DNA of 5,099 nucleotides from CALKYB01 sp964510575 (GTDB lineage: Bacteria > Bdellovibrionota_C > UBA2361 > SZUA-149 > CALKYB01). Below, piece by piece: positions 4,687 through 5,099 of the stretch. Made by a program: the position numbers and the translations under genes. The stretch is taken from assembly GCA_964510575.1 (NCBI GenBank), contig CAZECN010000069.1, forward strand, positions 1 through 5,099. Reading direction: 5' to 3'. The first letter of the stretch is position 1. Each line of letters starts with the position of its first letter. A model generated the notes under the pieces. The model was given only the letters and a program-made list of their open reading frames with translations, searched no databases and was not told the DNA's origin.

Positions 4687-5099
4687 CTGCTCTTGCTCTC
4701 AACAAGCACCAAGAACAGAGAATGAAATATGGACTATCAAGATTCTAGATTTGAATATTGAAAAAACTCTGAAACATTTGAAGAAGGCAATCAATTTGCT
4801 CACTGGCTTAAGGAAAAATAGAAGAGTCTATGTTCCGGCTCTTCTGGCCTCTCCTCCAGCCAGTCAACAATTTACCGTAACAGCAAAACGGCAAGGTCCA
4901 GGTTTGGAACTTCCTGAAAGCTTTCTTCAAAGTTTCAATACCCGGATTCGAAAATGAAAGAGCGTTGGCTTTTTCGAGTTGAGGACTGCTCCACTCACCA
5001 ACTACTTACTTTATTCCATTTTACAAGTAATGTGTTGCATTAAGTATTAAATAAGTTATGAATAATCTAAAATATGAGTAATTATAAGAAGTTAAGTAC
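4687..5099. other. 413 nt without a confident gene; possible promoter or origin region
   Basis: No convincing coding frame on either strand. Small inverted repeats are present: AGAAGAG/CTCTTCT (4820-4826 with 4839-4845), CTGGC/GCCAG (4844-4848 with 4859-4863) and the 10-bp palindrome GAAAGCTTTC (4916-4925). The last 70 nt are very AT-rich, with TTAAGTA twice (5040, 5092). A perfect TATAAT -10 sequence reads leftwards at 5081-5086, but its -35 would lie beyond the window edge. If used, it would give gene 1 a leader of nearly 500 nt. The stretch could hold the promoter for the leftward genes or a replication origin; neither is shown. Confidence 0.35.

Noticed and set aside
2126..4750. TCTAGA occurring in several spacers (near 2126, 2962, 3113, 4744)
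   Set aside because: More than expected by chance for a six-base word, but flanking bases are not conserved and the sites have no constant position relative to genes.
4751..4957. 68-codon plus-strand frame starting at TTG
   Set aside because: TTG start with no Shine-Dalgarno, opposite orientation to every supported gene, no recognisable domain, and overlap with small inverted repeats. Treated as non-coding, though not impossible.
4925..4975. TTCGAAT-containing stretch on the minus strand resembling a tRNA T-loop
   Set aside because: The flanking bases do not form a 5-bp T-stem, and no acceptor, D or anticodon arms fit around it.
5036..5065. Plus-strand TTGCAT with a TATGAA-like sequence 16 nt on
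   Set aside because: Weak match in very AT-rich DNA where such pairs arise by chance, and no plus-strand gene is visible downstream within the window.

Overview
The window reads as bacterial, phage or plasmid DNA. The genetic code is standard: the long reading frame has no in-frame TGA, and the named proteins stop with TAG or TAA. Three of the four main genes have clear Shine-Dalgarno sites, and short genes are separated by AT-rich spacers. I cannot name a host. No rRNA, tRNA, CRISPR array, transposase, integrase or plasmid replication gene is visible.

Everything convincing lies on the minus strand, so read the window from right to left. About 500 nt at the right edge hold no confident gene and end in a very AT-rich stretch. 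Then come gene 1 (4590-4069, unknown 173-aa protein), gene 2 (3809-3288, unknown 173-aa protein with one membrane segment), gene 3 (2949-2407, or from a GTG at 3024; single-pass membrane protein with a coiled-coil tail) and gene 4 (2039 to the left edge). Gene 4 is a DEAH/RHA-type superfamily 2 helicase of at least 679 aa with HA2-like and OB-like regions. A possible 41-aa gene (2252-2127) lies between genes 3 and 4, and a 23-aa candidate follows gene 2.

The most unusual feature is the layout. The genes are not packed as an operon; spacers of roughly 260-370 nt separate them. Each complete gene has a strong inverted repeat shortly after its stop codon, and each of the four has another upstream of its start. 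The best is a 19-bp stem upstream of the helicase whose four G-U pairs exist only in RNA made from the minus strand. No convincing sigma-70 promoter is seen in the spacers. This suggests separately bounded or processed mRNAs, or attenuation, but that is inference.

The helicase is the only protein with a recognisable family. It points to RNA (or RNA/DNA) unwinding as the core activity. The small membrane-associated and soluble partners have no function I can assign. A mobile replicon, a phage segment, an accessory locus or even a prokaryotic RNA-virus-like genome remain open.
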